From assembly GCF_004214935.1 (NCBI RefSeq), contig NZ_SFCC01000008.1, forward strand, positions 62,001 through 126,000: 64,000 nt of DNA, written 5' to 3'. The notes under the pieces are model-generated. The model had not been told where the DNA came from, did not search any database, and was given only the letters and a program-made list of their open reading frames with translations. The translations under genes were made by a program, and so were the position numbers. Every line of letters starts with the position of its first letter. Position 1 is the first letter of the stretch. Of the stretch, positions 28,601-35,541 are shown piece by piece. The stretch comes from Amycolatopsis suaedae. GTDB lineage: Bacteria; Actinomycetota; Actinomycetes; Mycobacteriales; Pseudonocardiaceae.

Positions 28601-28808
28601 CCGGGTCCACGCCGGACCGCACGCGGGCGGCGGCCGTCTCGGCGAGCAGGGTGGTCTTCCCGGTGCCCGGGCCGCCGAGGATCCGGACGAAGCCGGCGGG
28701 CCCGTCGATCACCCGGCGTGCGCCGTCGGGCCACTCGCGTGCGGGCGCGGGGTGAACCGGCCGGCGCACCAGCCGCGCGCCCACCACCCCGGAACTCCGA
28801 CCGCTCAC
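25623..28808 (-). CDS. adnA: ATP-dependent helicase-nuclease AdnA
   Basis: 1061 residues. Walker A GGPGTGKT is at 45-52, but the Walker B region reads LLVDDAQHLD in place of the DEYQD of AdnB, so this motor is the more diverged one. GDPDQSIFSFRGAD follows. The C-terminal nuclease has VIVDLKSGK (D-x-K) and QLAAYQLA, framed by the iron-sulphur staple cysteines: one in ARCPLRWLLE, three in DCPRCPARSACPL. GTG 28808 gives the family-like N-terminus. Divergent from the atl gene by 87 bp, which contains a 7-bp-arm hairpin (28831-28850). Confidence 0.95.
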   Translation of the reverse strand: MSGRSSGVVGARLVRRPVHPAPAREWPDGARRVIDGPAGFVRILGGPGTGKTTLLAETAAARVRSGVDPERLLVLTTSRRAAESLRADITARVATDSTIREPVVRTVHSYAYAILRLQASADGLPPPRLLSSAEQDVAVRELLAGDLETGAADWPEQLRPALSVPGFAEELRDLLLRAAERGLGPDDLVKLGRHHGREQWVAAGKFWRQYEEVTLLQAAGGHAMALPGAPAYDAAELVAMALYALDSDPSLLAREHQRIRHLLVDDAQHLDPLQHRLLQRIGSAADDFLLAGDPDQSIFSFRGADPGLLADADPGGDRTVTLRTTHRHATAVLAALSRMRAGLPGPARPVLLPARNQEEGTVKVRLLPTPAAEAGWVADQLRRAHLIDEVPWSEMAVLVRSPTQSFPVLQRALRAAGVPIGSTAEELPLARQPAVRPLLTLLAAAAEPSTLDADRAELLLSSPLGGADPLALRRLRRGLRRLELAAGGERSSDELLVEALLGNDVLAGLADAEAAPVRRVGTLLATARESIARGAGVEDVLWEIWQGSGLEARLLRMTARGGSLGERADRDLDSVVALFHAAGRFVDRLPRSTVTAFTEYLSAQQIVGDSLAPTAQRSDGVALLTAHGSAGREWTVVAVVGAQEGSWPDLRLRGSLLGVERLVDLLSGVDDDTTSARAPLLAEERRLFAVAVGRARRTLLVSAVAGEDEQPSRFIDEVDPRGPDESAADPRLRSEGRGLVLAELVGSLRKAVCDASTEPKRRDLAARQLARLAAAGVPGAHPDTWYGVVTPSTDVALFSPGEVVSVSPSTVEVLARCPLRWLLERHGGSDPAQLAAVTGTLVHGLAQAAATGMGHDELRRALDEAWTRVDAGAPWFSRRERRRVEAMLENFLTWLRGSRSELTQAAVERDMSVELPAESEDELRVRLRGRVDRLETDNEGRAVIVDLKSGKVPVSAADAEKHPQLAAYQLATLLGAFGEGVEPGGARLVYVAKSNNKTGAAERLQAPLDAESGPQWLDLVRTAAASATGPDYTATETPDCPRCPARSACPLRPEGRQVTGP

Positions 28809-28830
28809 ATGTGCGATGGAATCACGCGTA

Positions 28831-28850
28831 CCCTCCGACACCGCGGAGGG
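28831..28850. promoter_or_regulatory. Inverted repeat in the adnA/atl divergent gap
   Basis: CCCTCCG-acaccg-CGGAGGG, perfect 7-bp arms with a 6-bp spacer, between two divergent DNA-repair genes. It could be an operator or a 5' leader hairpin of either transcript. I saw no LexA-type SOS box in the gap. Confidence 0.4.
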
Positions 28851-28895
28851 CCACGCCCTTACGCGCGAGTTGACCGTTCGTGCACAGTTGTCCAC

Positions 28896-29192
28896 ATGGA
28901 CGAGGCCCTGCACGAGCGCATCCGGGAGTGTGTCGCGGCCGTACCGGCGGGCAAGGTGGCCACGTACGGTGACATCGCGGCTCTCGCCGGTGCGTCGACC
29001 CCGCGCCTGGTCGGGCGGGTGCTGTCGGAGGACGGCGCCGACATCCCGTGGCACCGGATCCTGCGGGCAGGCGGAGTGCCCGCCCCGCACATCCGGCGCA
29101 GGCAGCTGGAGCTGCTGCGGGCCGAGGGCGTGCTCGCCGACGGCGAGCGAGTGAACTTGCGCACCTATCGCTGGAACCCCGGCAGCAGTTAG
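28896..29192 (+). CDS. Alkyltransferase-like protein (ATL, MGMT fold without the active cysteine)
   Basis: 98 residues with the MGMT DNA-binding fold: VAAVPAGKVATYGDIAALAG and GRVLSEDGADI lead to PWHR at 51-54. Active O6-alkylguanine transferases have PCHR, so the acceptor cysteine is replaced by tryptophan. This is the ATL signature; such proteins flip and bind O6-alkylguanine and hand it to nucleotide excision repair. It is divergent from adnAB, forming a small DNA-repair locus. It is the likely counterpart of M. tuberculosis Rv3204. Confidence 0.92.
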   Translation: MDEALHERIRECVAAVPAGKVATYGDIAALAGASTPRLVGRVLSEDGADIPWHRILRAGGVPAPHIRRRQLELLRAEGVLADGERVNLRTYRWNPGSS

Positions 29193-29193
29193 G

Positions 29194-29212
29194 GTTGGTT
29201 AGCCTTGCCTAA
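29194..29212. promoter_or_regulatory. Iron box (IdeR/DmdR-type) upstream of the siderophore-interacting protein
   Basis: GTTGGTTAGCCTTGCCTAA matches the IdeR/DtxR-family consensus TTAGGTTAGGCTAACCTAA at 14 of 19 positions by my hand count. It lies 21 bp before the SIP start and right after the atl stop, so SIP expression is probably repressed by Fe(II)-loaded regulator. Confidence 0.65.
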
Positions 29213-29233
29213 TCAGCCAGTTTGGGGGTGCCG

Positions 29234-30085
29234 ATGACGGCGACCATGACGTATCACCCGATCCACGTGGCAGCCGTGCGGCGGCTGACCCCGCACATGA
29301 CGCGGATCAGTTTTCTCAGCGACGACCTGCGATCGTTCAGCCCGGCGGGTCCGGACCAGTACGTCAAGGTGTTCTTCCCGCTGCCCGGCCAGTCACGTCC
29401 CACGACGCCACCGCCGGCCGACCCGGACGGCGTGCTGTCCTGGTATCGCACCTACCTGGCGATGCCCGACGACGTCCGCCCGCCGATGCGTACCTACACG
29501 ATCCGCGGCCAGCGTCCGGAGGACGGCCAGATCGACATCGACTTCGTGCTGCACGGCGACACCGGCCCGGCGTCACGCTGGGCGTTGCAGGCCCAGCCCG
29601 GTGACGAGGTCGCGTTCCTGTACCCGCCGCACGCGCTGTACGTGCCGTCGTCGCCGGACTGGCAGCTGCTCGTCGGCGACGAGACCGCGGTGCCCGCGAT
29701 CGGCGCGATCATCGAGGAATTGCCGCCCGAGGTGCCCGTTCGCGCGCTCATCGAGGTCGACGACGCCGACGACGAGCAACTCTGGGACACCCGCTGCAAG
29801 GACCTGCGGGTCACCTGGGTGCACCGAGCGGGCCGTCCGCACGGCGAGGCGGTCCTGGAGGCGCTGCGCGAGCTGGAGTTCCCCGAGGGCGAGCCGTACG
29901 CCTGGCTGTCCGGCGAGGCGGGCATGGTGAAGCTCGCCCGCCGTCACCTGGTGCGCGAACGGTCCGTCGACAAGCGGGCCATCACGTTCACCGGCTACTG
30001 GCGCGTCGGCCAGAGCGAGGAGGACACCGGCCGGGAGAACGTCCGCAAGCTCGAGGCAGGCGAAACGCCCGCCGACGACCTCTGA
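29234..30085 (+). CDS. Siderophore-interacting protein (FAD-binding ferric-siderophore reductase)
   Basis: 283 residues. The N-terminal FAD-binding barrel has the RTYTIRG motif (R-x-Y-T/S) and FVLHGDTGPASRWA; the C-terminal NAD(P)H-side domain has DETAVPAIGAIIEELP, WVHRAG and WLSGEAGMVKLARRHLV. Such enzymes reduce Fe(III)-siderophores in the cytosol to release iron, which agrees with the iron box upstream. ATG 29234 follows GGGGG by 5 nt; a TTG 12 nt earlier is an unlikely alternative. No siderophore synthesis or uptake genes are in the window. Confidence 0.92.
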   Translation: MTATMTYHPIHVAAVRRLTPHMTRISFLSDDLRSFSPAGPDQYVKVFFPLPGQSRPTTPPPADPDGVLSWYRTYLAMPDDVRPPMRTYTIRGQRPEDGQIDIDFVLHGDTGPASRWALQAQPGDEVAFLYPPHALYVPSSPDWQLLVGDETAVPAIGAIIEELPPEVPVRALIEVDDADDEQLWDTRCKDLRVTWVHRAGRPHGEAVLEALRELEFPEGEPYAWLSGEAGMVKLARRHLVRERSVDKRAITFTGYWRVGQSEEDTGRENVRKLEAGETPADDL

Positions 30086-30547
30086 CCCCCGCGCGCCCAG
30101 CGGACTCTGCCGTGAAGGACTCCTTCACAGCACAGTCGGTGCGGGTGGCTTGTCTCGTTCGTGGTGGCCGGTGAGGCTGCTGAGCTTGTTGTGCCTGTTG
30201 TGCCCGCTGTGCTCATCGAGGTGGCGACACCGGGCCGCGACGCGCGTGAAGGCCACCTTCATCACGCCAGACGACAAGAATTCGGCCTTCGCCCGAACCC
30301 AGGGTGCCCACCCTCCCAGCCACCACAACAGCACCCCGGTCACCGCGAACGAGACCCACACCCGCAGCCAACGGCACCAACCTGGCGAATCTCGCAACCA
30401 AGGTGCCCCTCGTGACACCACGTAGCCGCGGTCCCGGAGCCACAGCGGTCACACCAGCCCCACGTGCCACTTCCGTAAGGGAGCGAGGGAGCTTTACTAC
30501 CGTCTTAGGGTCGTAAAGCTCCCTCGCTCCCACTTCGGCGAGCGGGA
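30086..30547. repeat. Repeat island 3 (convergent gap SIP / membrane protein)
   Basis: 462 bp without a credible gene. It holds an R3 hairpin (30108-30134, GCCGTGAAGGA...TCCTTCACAGC), an R2 element (about 30243-30291, GCGTGAAGGCCACCTTCATCACG then TTCGGCCTTCGC), and then R1 copy 3 (30479-30531). Here the R1 tail is upstream of the hairpin in reverse orientation (GTCACACCAGCCCCACG), so this island is inverted relative to islands 1, 2, 5 and 6. Confidence 0.85.
30479..30531. repeat. R1 hairpin repeat, copy 3
   Basis: Perfect 19-bp arms at 30479-30497 and 30513-30531 around a 15-nt loop. The hairpin ends 17 bp from the stop of the minus-strand membrane protein gene. Confidence 0.85.
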
Positions 30548-31069
30548 TCAGGCAGCGTGGGCGACCGGCCTGGGCGCGGCCGCCAGGCGGCGGGACCGCA
30601 TTGCCAGGATGATCATGACCGCCGGGATCAGCAGGTCGGTGACCAGGACACCGCCGGTGTTGCCGGGGGCGTGGTCGCCGTTGGCGAACCACTGGTACAG
30701 GTGACCGGCCAGGGCGCCCCAGAGGAACATCCCGGCGCCGAGCCCGATGGTGATGCGCTCGCGCGCCGATGCCGACGCCGCCCGGAACCCCATGACGGCC
30801 AGCCCGAGGTTGGCGAAGGCGATCTCGAACATGAACGGCGTCCGGTCGAAGCCGATGGCGGTGGCCATGACGTCCGGGAAGGCGAGGAACGCGACCGTCA
30901 TCCACAGGCTGCCGAAGCCCATGGCACCGATGGCCCACCAGCGTTGCCAGATTTCCAGCGACTCCTGGGGCGACCGGGCGCGACGGGCCCGCAGGTACGC
31001 CCCGATGGCGGGCACCAGGATCCAGACGAGAGGAAAGGCGGACTGGGCGAGGTAGGAGAGGTTGTCCAT
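30548..31069 (-). CDS. Small integral membrane protein (DUF6790-like)
   Basis: 173 residues with four membrane helices: SAFPLVWILVPAIGAYL, IGAMGFGSLWMTVAFLAF, FEIAFANLGLAVMGF with ITIGLGAGMFLWGALAGHLY, and LVTDLLIPAVMIILAM. The block WGALAGHLYQWFANGDHAPGNTGGVLVTDLL is the conserved core of a widespread family of unknown function. Divergent from a MarR gene with a strong palindrome between, so it is probably the MarR target. Confidence 0.8.
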   Translation of the reverse strand: MDNLSYLAQSAFPLVWILVPAIGAYLRARRARSPQESLEIWQRWWAIGAMGFGSLWMTVAFLAFPDVMATAIGFDRTPFMFEIAFANLGLAVMGFRAASASARERITIGLGAGMFLWGALAGHLYQWFANGDHAPGNTGGVLVTDLLIPAVMIILAMRSRRLAAAPRPVAHAA

Positions 31070-31086
31070 GACTTCAGTCTTACCTA

Positions 31087-31098
31087 GTTAATATTAAC
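31087..31098. promoter_or_regulatory. MarR operator candidate
   Basis: GTTAATATTAAC is a perfect 12-bp palindrome in the 56-bp gap between the divergent membrane protein and MarR genes. It is framed by TTACCT (31080-31085) and AGGTAA (31111-31116). Such an AT-rich run is rare in this GC-rich window. Confidence 0.7.
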
Positions 31099-31125
31099 AT
31101 GTCAACACTCAGGTAAGGTGGCGCC

Positions 31126-31545
31126 GTGGACGACGAACTCGCAGACCTGCTGCACCGCGTGGTCATGCTGCTGGGCGAGGCCGCCCGGCGGCGCACGGAC
31201 GGCCTCGGCGGCCTGACCTACAGCCAGATACGGCTGCTGGGCACGCTGGAGGACATCGAGCCTGCGACGCAGCACCAGCTCGCCAGGGCACTGTCGGTGT
31301 CCGATCCGGCGATCAGCCGGGCGCTGCGACCGCTCGAATCGGACGGCCTGGTGCGCATCACGGTCGACCCCGAACACGCGCGGCGGCGGCTGGTCCAGCT
31401 CACCGGCACCGGCCGGAAAGCCTTCCACGCGGCGGGGAAACCGCTCTACGACGAGCTCCGCGCGGCACTGGTGGCGGCAGGCTTTCCCTACGAGCGCTAC
31501 CTCGCGGACACCCTCCGGCTGGCCGAATTACTCGAATCCCGCTGA
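31126..31545 (+). CDS. MarR-family transcriptional regulator
   Basis: 139 residues with the MarR winged helix: LTYSQIRLLGTLEDIE, then the recognition region HQLARALSVSDPAISRALRPLESDGLV and the wing ITVDPEHARRRLVQLT. The GTG start at 31126 follows AAGGTGG by 4-5 nt. Likely represses itself and the divergent membrane protein gene through the palindrome at 31087. The ligand is unknown. The stop is 4 bp from that of the converging HemD-like gene. Confidence 0.9.
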   Translation: MDDELADLLHRVVMLLGEAARRRTDGLGGLTYSQIRLLGTLEDIEPATQHQLARALSVSDPAISRALRPLESDGLVRITVDPEHARRRLVQLTGTGRKAFHAAGKPLYDELRAALVAAGFPYERYLADTLRLAELLESR

Positions 31546-31549
31546 GAAC

Positions 31550-32365
31550 TCAGGAGCGCCGCTCCAGCTCGGCGGCGATGAGCTTCACCAGGGCACCGAG
31601 ACGGGAACGCTCCGGCTGCACCGTCGGCACACCGCGCTCGGTCAGCGGCGCGGCGGTCACCGAGCCGACACAGGCACACAGCACGCCGTCACCCCGCAAC
31701 GCCGTCAGCAGCTCGTCGAGCAGTCCCCGGCGCTCGGCGAGCGTGAGCAGGTTGGCCGCGGCCGGGGCACTGGTGAACGCCAGTACCCGCACCCGCCCGT
31801 CCAGCACACCGTCGAGCAGGCGGTGCGCGGGCTCCAGGTCGTCCGGCCACTGCCAGCGGTAGGGCTGCACCTCGACCACGTCGGCGCCCGCCGCCACCAG
31901 CGGATCGGTGTGCTCCGGCAACGGCACGCCGTGCAACTGCACGGCGACGCGCTCGTCGCCGGTCAGCATCGACGCCAGCGTGCCGAACAGCTCCGCGTTC
32001 GTCTCGTCCGGCGCCGACCAGTCGTCCCGCAGGCCGAGACCACGCACCGCGCCGCGGGCCTTCGGGCCGCGCACGAGGACCCGGGCCTGCCCGAACCCGG
32101 CCAGCAGCTTGTCGGCGAGGCCCCACTCGCCCGCCGCCTCCACCCAGCCGCGGAACCCGGCGCCGGTCGTGACGGCGAGCAGGCCCGGCGGCCGCTCCAC
32201 GAGCCGCTCGGTCGCCTGCCGCAGCAGCTCGTCACCGGCCAGCGGCACGATGCGGATGGTCGGCGCGTGCCACACCGTCAGGCCGTTGCGCTCCAGGGCG
32301 GCGATGAACTCCTCCGCCCGGCGCTCGGCGGTCACGCCGACCACCGTGTCTGGCATCTCAGACAT
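31550..32365 (-). CDS. Stand-alone uroporphyrinogen-III synthase-like (HemD-fold) protein
   Basis: 271 residues with the HemD two-domain fold. It is closely related to the HemD part of the NnaR-type protein at 35538-36650: both share IRIVPLA-D, TTG-GFRGW-EAA--WGL, RGPKARGAVR-GL, VQLHG-PLP and FTSAPAA--LL-A-R. It lacks the winged helix that the NnaR protein carries at its C-terminus. True HemD enzymes cyclise hydroxymethylbilane; whether this one does, or is a regulator relic, is open. It overlaps the WYL regulator stop by 8 nt (ATG 32365), so it is co-expressed with it. A palindrome of the GTCT-N8-AGAC type covers its start. Confidence 0.82.
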   Translation of the reverse strand: MSEMPDTVVGVTAERRAEEFIAALERNGLTVWHAPTIRIVPLAGDELLRQATERLVERPPGLLAVTTGAGFRGWVEAAGEWGLADKLLAGFGQARVLVRGPKARGAVRGLGLRDDWSAPDETNAELFGTLASMLTGDERVAVQLHGVPLPEHTDPLVAAGADVVEVQPYRWQWPDDLEPAHRLLDGVLDGRVRVLAFTSAPAAANLLTLAERRGLLDELLTALRGDGVLCACVGSVTAAPLTERGVPTVQPERSRLGALVKLIAAELERRS

Positions 32366-33326
32366 ACCGTCTCCCCATCGCCGCGATCGCCTCGGCCAGT
32401 TCCGCCCGCAGGTCGGCGGGCTCCAGCACCTCCAGGTCCGGACCGAACCGCAGCAGCTCACCGATGGCCTGCCTGCCCGGCTCGACCGGCAGTTCCAGCC
32501 GTACCCAGCCGTCGGCGTCCGGCGGCCCCGCCGACTCACGCAGCGCCCGCGCACCGACGACACCGGTGTAGAACGGTACGAGCGCCTGCCCGTGTGGCGA
32601 CAGGCGGATCACCGCGATCCGGGAGAACAGCCGCCGCTCGAACTGCTCGGACCACCGGCGCCAGTACTCCCCCAGATCGAACCCCGCCGGCCGCTCGAAC
32701 GTCTCGCCCGTGTCGCTGATGTCTCGTATCCGAGACACCCGGTAGGTGCGGTCGGTGCCGTCGCACCGCGCGGCCAGGTACCAGTTCCCGGCCTTGAGGA
32801 TCAGGCCGAGCGGGTCGACCACGCGCTCCACCTCGCGGTTTCCCCAGCGCACGTACCGGACTCGCAGCCGTCTGGTATCCCAGACCGCGGAGGAGACCAC
32901 GGACAGGTACGGCAGGCTCTCGATCCCGCGGTGCCAGCCAGGGACGTCGAGGTAGAACCGCTCGGCGACCTGCCCCGCGCCCTCCCGCAACCGCTCCGGC
33001 AGCGCGGCGTAGAGCTTCAGCTGGGCGGCCGCGAGCACCGTCCCGAGGCCCAGCTCGGCGGCGGCGCCGGGGAGTCCGGCCAGCGCCAGCGACCGGGCCT
33101 CCTCCTCGCTCAGCCCGGTCAGCCGGGTGCGGTAGCCGCCGAGCAGCTGGTAACCGCCGGTCCGGCCACGGTCGGCGTACACCGGCACCCCGGCGGCCGA
33201 GAGCGCCTCGATGTCGCGGTACACGGTCCGGACGGAGACCTCCAGCTCGGCCGCCAGCTCGTCGGCGGTCATCCGGCCGCGGTTCTGCAGCAGCAACAGC
33301 ACCGACAGCAGCCTGCTCGCACGCAC
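32358..33326 (-). CDS. YafY/WYL-family transcriptional regulator
   Basis: 322 residues. The N-terminal winged HTH (SRLLSVLLLLQNRGRMTADELAAELEVSVRTVYRDIEALSAAGVPVYADRG) is the HTH_11 type, followed by a WYL domain (about 140-220; VVDPLGLILKAGNWYLAARCDG contains the W-Y-L signature) and a WCX-like C-terminus. WYL domains sense nucleic acids or small ligands. GTG 33326 is the first start that keeps the HTH complete. Divergent from the DUF3224 gene, with an inverted repeat in the gap. Two coding palindromes (32721, 32870) lie inside it. Confidence 0.9.
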   Translation of the reverse strand: MRASRLLSVLLLLQNRGRMTADELAAELEVSVRTVYRDIEALSAAGVPVYADRGRTGGYQLLGGYRTRLTGLSEEEARSLALAGLPGAAAELGLGTVLAAAQLKLYAALPERLREGAGQVAERFYLDVPGWHRGIESLPYLSVVSSAVWDTRRLRVRYVRWGNREVERVVDPLGLILKAGNWYLAARCDGTDRTYRVSRIRDISDTGETFERPAGFDLGEYWRRWSEQFERRLFSRIAVIRLSPHGQALVPFYTGVVGARALRESAGPPDADGWVRLELPVEPGRQAIGELLRFGPDLEVLEPADLRAELAEAIAAMGRRYV

Positions 33327-33347
33327 GTTCTCGATTATCCGCCAAAA

Positions 33348-33368
33348 ACCTGACACTGGCTGACAGGT
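33348..33368. promoter_or_regulatory. Inverted repeat between WYL regulator and DUF3224 gene
   Basis: ACCTGaca ... tgaCAGGT: 5-bp perfect arms (33348-33352 and 33364-33368) that also include a TGACA direct repeat. It sits between the divergent starts at 33326 and 33390 and is the likely operator of the regulator. Confidence 0.5.
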
Positions 33369-33389
33369 ATCGGCGACATGGTGGTCCCC

Positions 33390-33788
33390 ATGAGCGAGAA
33401 CACCTACCGCATGATCAGCTGGGAAGAGAACGTCGTCAGCGGCGAGGAGAACGGCCCCCGCTACGCCCACGCCAGGGCTCGCATGGCCTACACCGGTGTC
33501 ATCGAGGGCGAGTCCACCGTCGACTACCTGATGTTCTACAGCGGCGCGGGCTACGTCGGCGACCACCCGTCGCCGGGGCTGGAACGCATCGAGGGCAGCG
33601 TGGCAGGCCGCAAGGGCAGCTTCGTCATCCGGCACGTGGTCGACTTCGACGCCACCGGCATCGCCGGGCGCTGGACCGTGCTGTCCGGTTCGGGCACCGG
33701 CGAGTTGGCCGGGCTGTCCGGAACGGGCACGATCGGCGGAACGCACGGCGAGAAGGACATGCCGTACACGTTCGACTACTCGTTCTAG
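33390..33788 (+). CDS. DUF3224 domain-containing protein
   Basis: 132 residues forming a small beta-barrel of the DUF3224 family: ARARMAYTGVIEGESTVDYLMFYSG, YVGDHPSPGLERIEGSVAGRKGSFVIRHV and SGTGELAGLSGTGTIGG are the family blocks. No signal peptide. Family function is unknown; lipocalin-like folds suggest ligand binding. These genes are very often divergent from a YafY/WYL regulator, as here, so it is the probable regulated target. ATG 33390 is preferred to ATG 33378 by start context. Confidence 0.88.
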   Translation: MSENTYRMISWEENVVSGEENGPRYAHARARMAYTGVIEGESTVDYLMFYSGAGYVGDHPSPGLERIEGSVAGRKGSFVIRHVVDFDATGIAGRWTVLSGSGTGELAGLSGTGTIGGTHGEKDMPYTFDYSF

Positions 33789-33802
33789 GTCCAGGAGGCG
33801 GC

Positions 33803-34915
33803 ATGCTCACCGTGGACAGGGCGCAGGTGCTGGCCTACCGCATCGCCGAGCACGGCCTGCACCGCGCCGGGACGGACCCGGCCGCCCTGGCGGTGTTCGA
33901 CCTCGGCGTGCAGGACAACCAGCGCGGCGGGCCCGCGCTGGCGCTGACGGCACGCCTGCCCGAGCCCGTGCTCGGGCAGGCGCTGGCCGACGACCCGCGG
34001 TTCGTGCTGGCCTGGACGCACCGAGGCGCACCACACCTGCACCGCGCCGCCGACCTCCCCGGGGTCGTCGCGGGCCTGGTACCGCTGTCGGAGGACGACG
34101 CCAGGGCCCGGCTGCTCTGGCAACGGTCCCAGGCAGGCGCGACCGACGCACTGGCCACCGCGGCGAAGGCACTGCGCGAGGTCGTCACCGCGCCGATGAC
34201 CAAGGGCGCGGCCAGCACGGAGGTCACCGCGCGGATCCCGCCGGAGCTGTCCGGCTGGTGCCGCGGCTGCGGCGCCACCCACATCTCCGAACAGCTGATG
34301 CGGGTCGCCGCACCGCACGCCGGGCTGCGGCTGGTGCCGGGCGCCACTCCGGCGACGCTCGCCCCGGCCGGGCACCGGCCGGACCTGGAACCCGACCCGG
34401 TGGCAGCCACCGCGATCGTGGCCGCCTACCTGCGGCTGCACGGTCCGGCCGGCCAGACGGAGGCCGCCGGGTTCGTCGGCACGACCCGGCAGGAACTCGG
34501 CGCGATGTGGCCGGACGGCCTCGCCGAGGTCAGGGTGGACGGCAAGCGCCGGTACCTGCCCGCCGACCGGCTCGACGCGCTGGAGAACCCGCCCGAACCC
34601 GACCTGGTCCGGCTCCTGCCGCCACAGGATCCGCTGCTGCAGGCCAAGGACCGTGCCCTGCTGGTCCCCGACCGCGGCTTCCGGAAGGAGATCTGGCGCA
34701 TTCTCGGCAACCCCGGTGCGGTGCTCGCCGATGGTGAGCTCGCTGGCACCTGGCGTGCCAAGGCATCCGGGCAGCGTCTGGGATTCCAGATCACGCCACT
34801 GTGGAGCGTCCCGAAGCGGGTTCGCGCCGCCGTCGAGGAGGAGGCGGCCCGGGTGGCGGCGGCCCGGGGCTATGCCGACGTCCGGGTGAGCTGGCCGTCG
34901 AGTGCCTCCGCGTAG
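33803..34915 (+). CDS. Winged helix DNA-binding domain protein (HTH_42 family)
   Basis: 370 residues of the family PF06224, which is related to the AlkX/YcaQ-type DNA glycosylases. Visible blocks are DLGVQDNQRGGPALALTARL at the N-terminus, FVLAWTHRGAPHLHR, MTKGAASTEVTARIPPELSGWCRGCGATHISEQLMR and LPPQDPLLQAKDRALLVPDRGFRKEIWRILGNPGAVL. A DNA-repair role is possible by family, not shown here. ATG 33803 has a perfect AGGAGG 6 nt upstream and follows the DUF3224 stop by 14 bp. Its last 46 bp overlap the converging sirohydrochlorin chelatase gene. Confidence 0.87.
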   Translation: MLTVDRAQVLAYRIAEHGLHRAGTDPAALAVFDLGVQDNQRGGPALALTARLPEPVLGQALADDPRFVLAWTHRGAPHLHRAADLPGVVAGLVPLSEDDARARLLWQRSQAGATDALATAAKALREVVTAPMTKGAASTEVTARIPPELSGWCRGCGATHISEQLMRVAAPHAGLRLVPGATPATLAPAGHRPDLEPDPVAATAIVAAYLRLHGPAGQTEAAGFVGTTRQELGAMWPDGLAEVRVDGKRRYLPADRLDALENPPEPDLVRLLPPQDPLLQAKDRALLVPDRGFRKEIWRILGNPGAVLADGELAGTWRAKASGQRLGFQITPLWSVPKRVRAAVEEEAARVAAARGYADVRVSWPSSASA

Positions 34916-35541
34916 CGGCGCAGCACGAGGTCGGCCACAGCCGGATGGTCACCGAGCGGCTCGGTGACCACGGCGGCCCCGGACTCCCGCAGCCGCCGCT
35001 GGAACAGGCCCGGCGCCAGCAACCAGGACGCCACCGCGACCCGGCCGCCCTCGGCCACCACGTCGGCGACCGACGGCCGGGCGGTGGCGGCGTAGGCCGT
35101 CCGCACCGGCGTGCCCAGCCAGGCGGCCAGCGAGCGGGCGGCCACGGCGACGTCGGCCAGCGCGACCGGGTCGCTGGACCCCGCCGCGCCGAGCACCACC
35201 CGGTCGCCGGGCCGGTATCCGTCCCGCCGCAGCCGCCGCGCGAGCACGTCCACCAGCTCGGGCGCCGGGCCGAGGTGTCTGGAGACCCAGACATCGGACC
35301 GGCCGGCCGCGGCGACCTGAGCGGGAACGTCCGACCGGACGTGGTAGCCGGCGGCCAGGAACGCCGGGACGACCACCGCCGGTCCGTCCACATCGGACAA
35401 GACCGTGGTGACGTCGGGCGCGCGCACGTCGGCGTAGGCCAGCCGGACCGGTACGCCCTTCTCCCGCACCCGCGCGGCCAGCCGCTCGCTGACCTCGGCG
35501 CCCGCCGGGTCCCTGGTTCCGTGTGCCACCAGAACGATCAC
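34870..35541 (-). CDS. Sirohydrochlorin chelatase (CbiX-type), last gene of the nitrate assimilation operon
   Basis: 223 residues. VIVLVAHGTRDPAGAEVSERLA is the CbiX opening with the conserved metal-binding His of VAHGTRD; PAVVVPAFLAAGYHVRSDVP supplies the second His, and the second half repeats the fold (VVLGAAGSSDP, VASWLLAPGLFQRRL). It inserts Fe into sirohydrochlorin to make sirohaem, the cofactor of the NirB nitrite reductase encoded in the same operon. GTG 35541 overlaps the nnaR-like stop (GTGA). The 3' end overlaps the converging winged-helix gene by 46 bp. Confidence 0.9.
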   Translation of the reverse strand: MIVLVAHGTRDPAGAEVSERLAARVREKGVPVRLAYADVRAPDVTTVLSDVDGPAVVVPAFLAAGYHVRSDVPAQVAAAGRSDVWVSRHLGPAPELVDVLARRLRRDGYRPGDRVVLGAAGSSDPVALADVAVAARSLAAWLGTPVRTAYAATARPSVADVVAEGGRVAVASWLLAPGLFQRRLRESGAAVVTEPLGDHPAVADLVLRRYAEALDGQLTRTSA

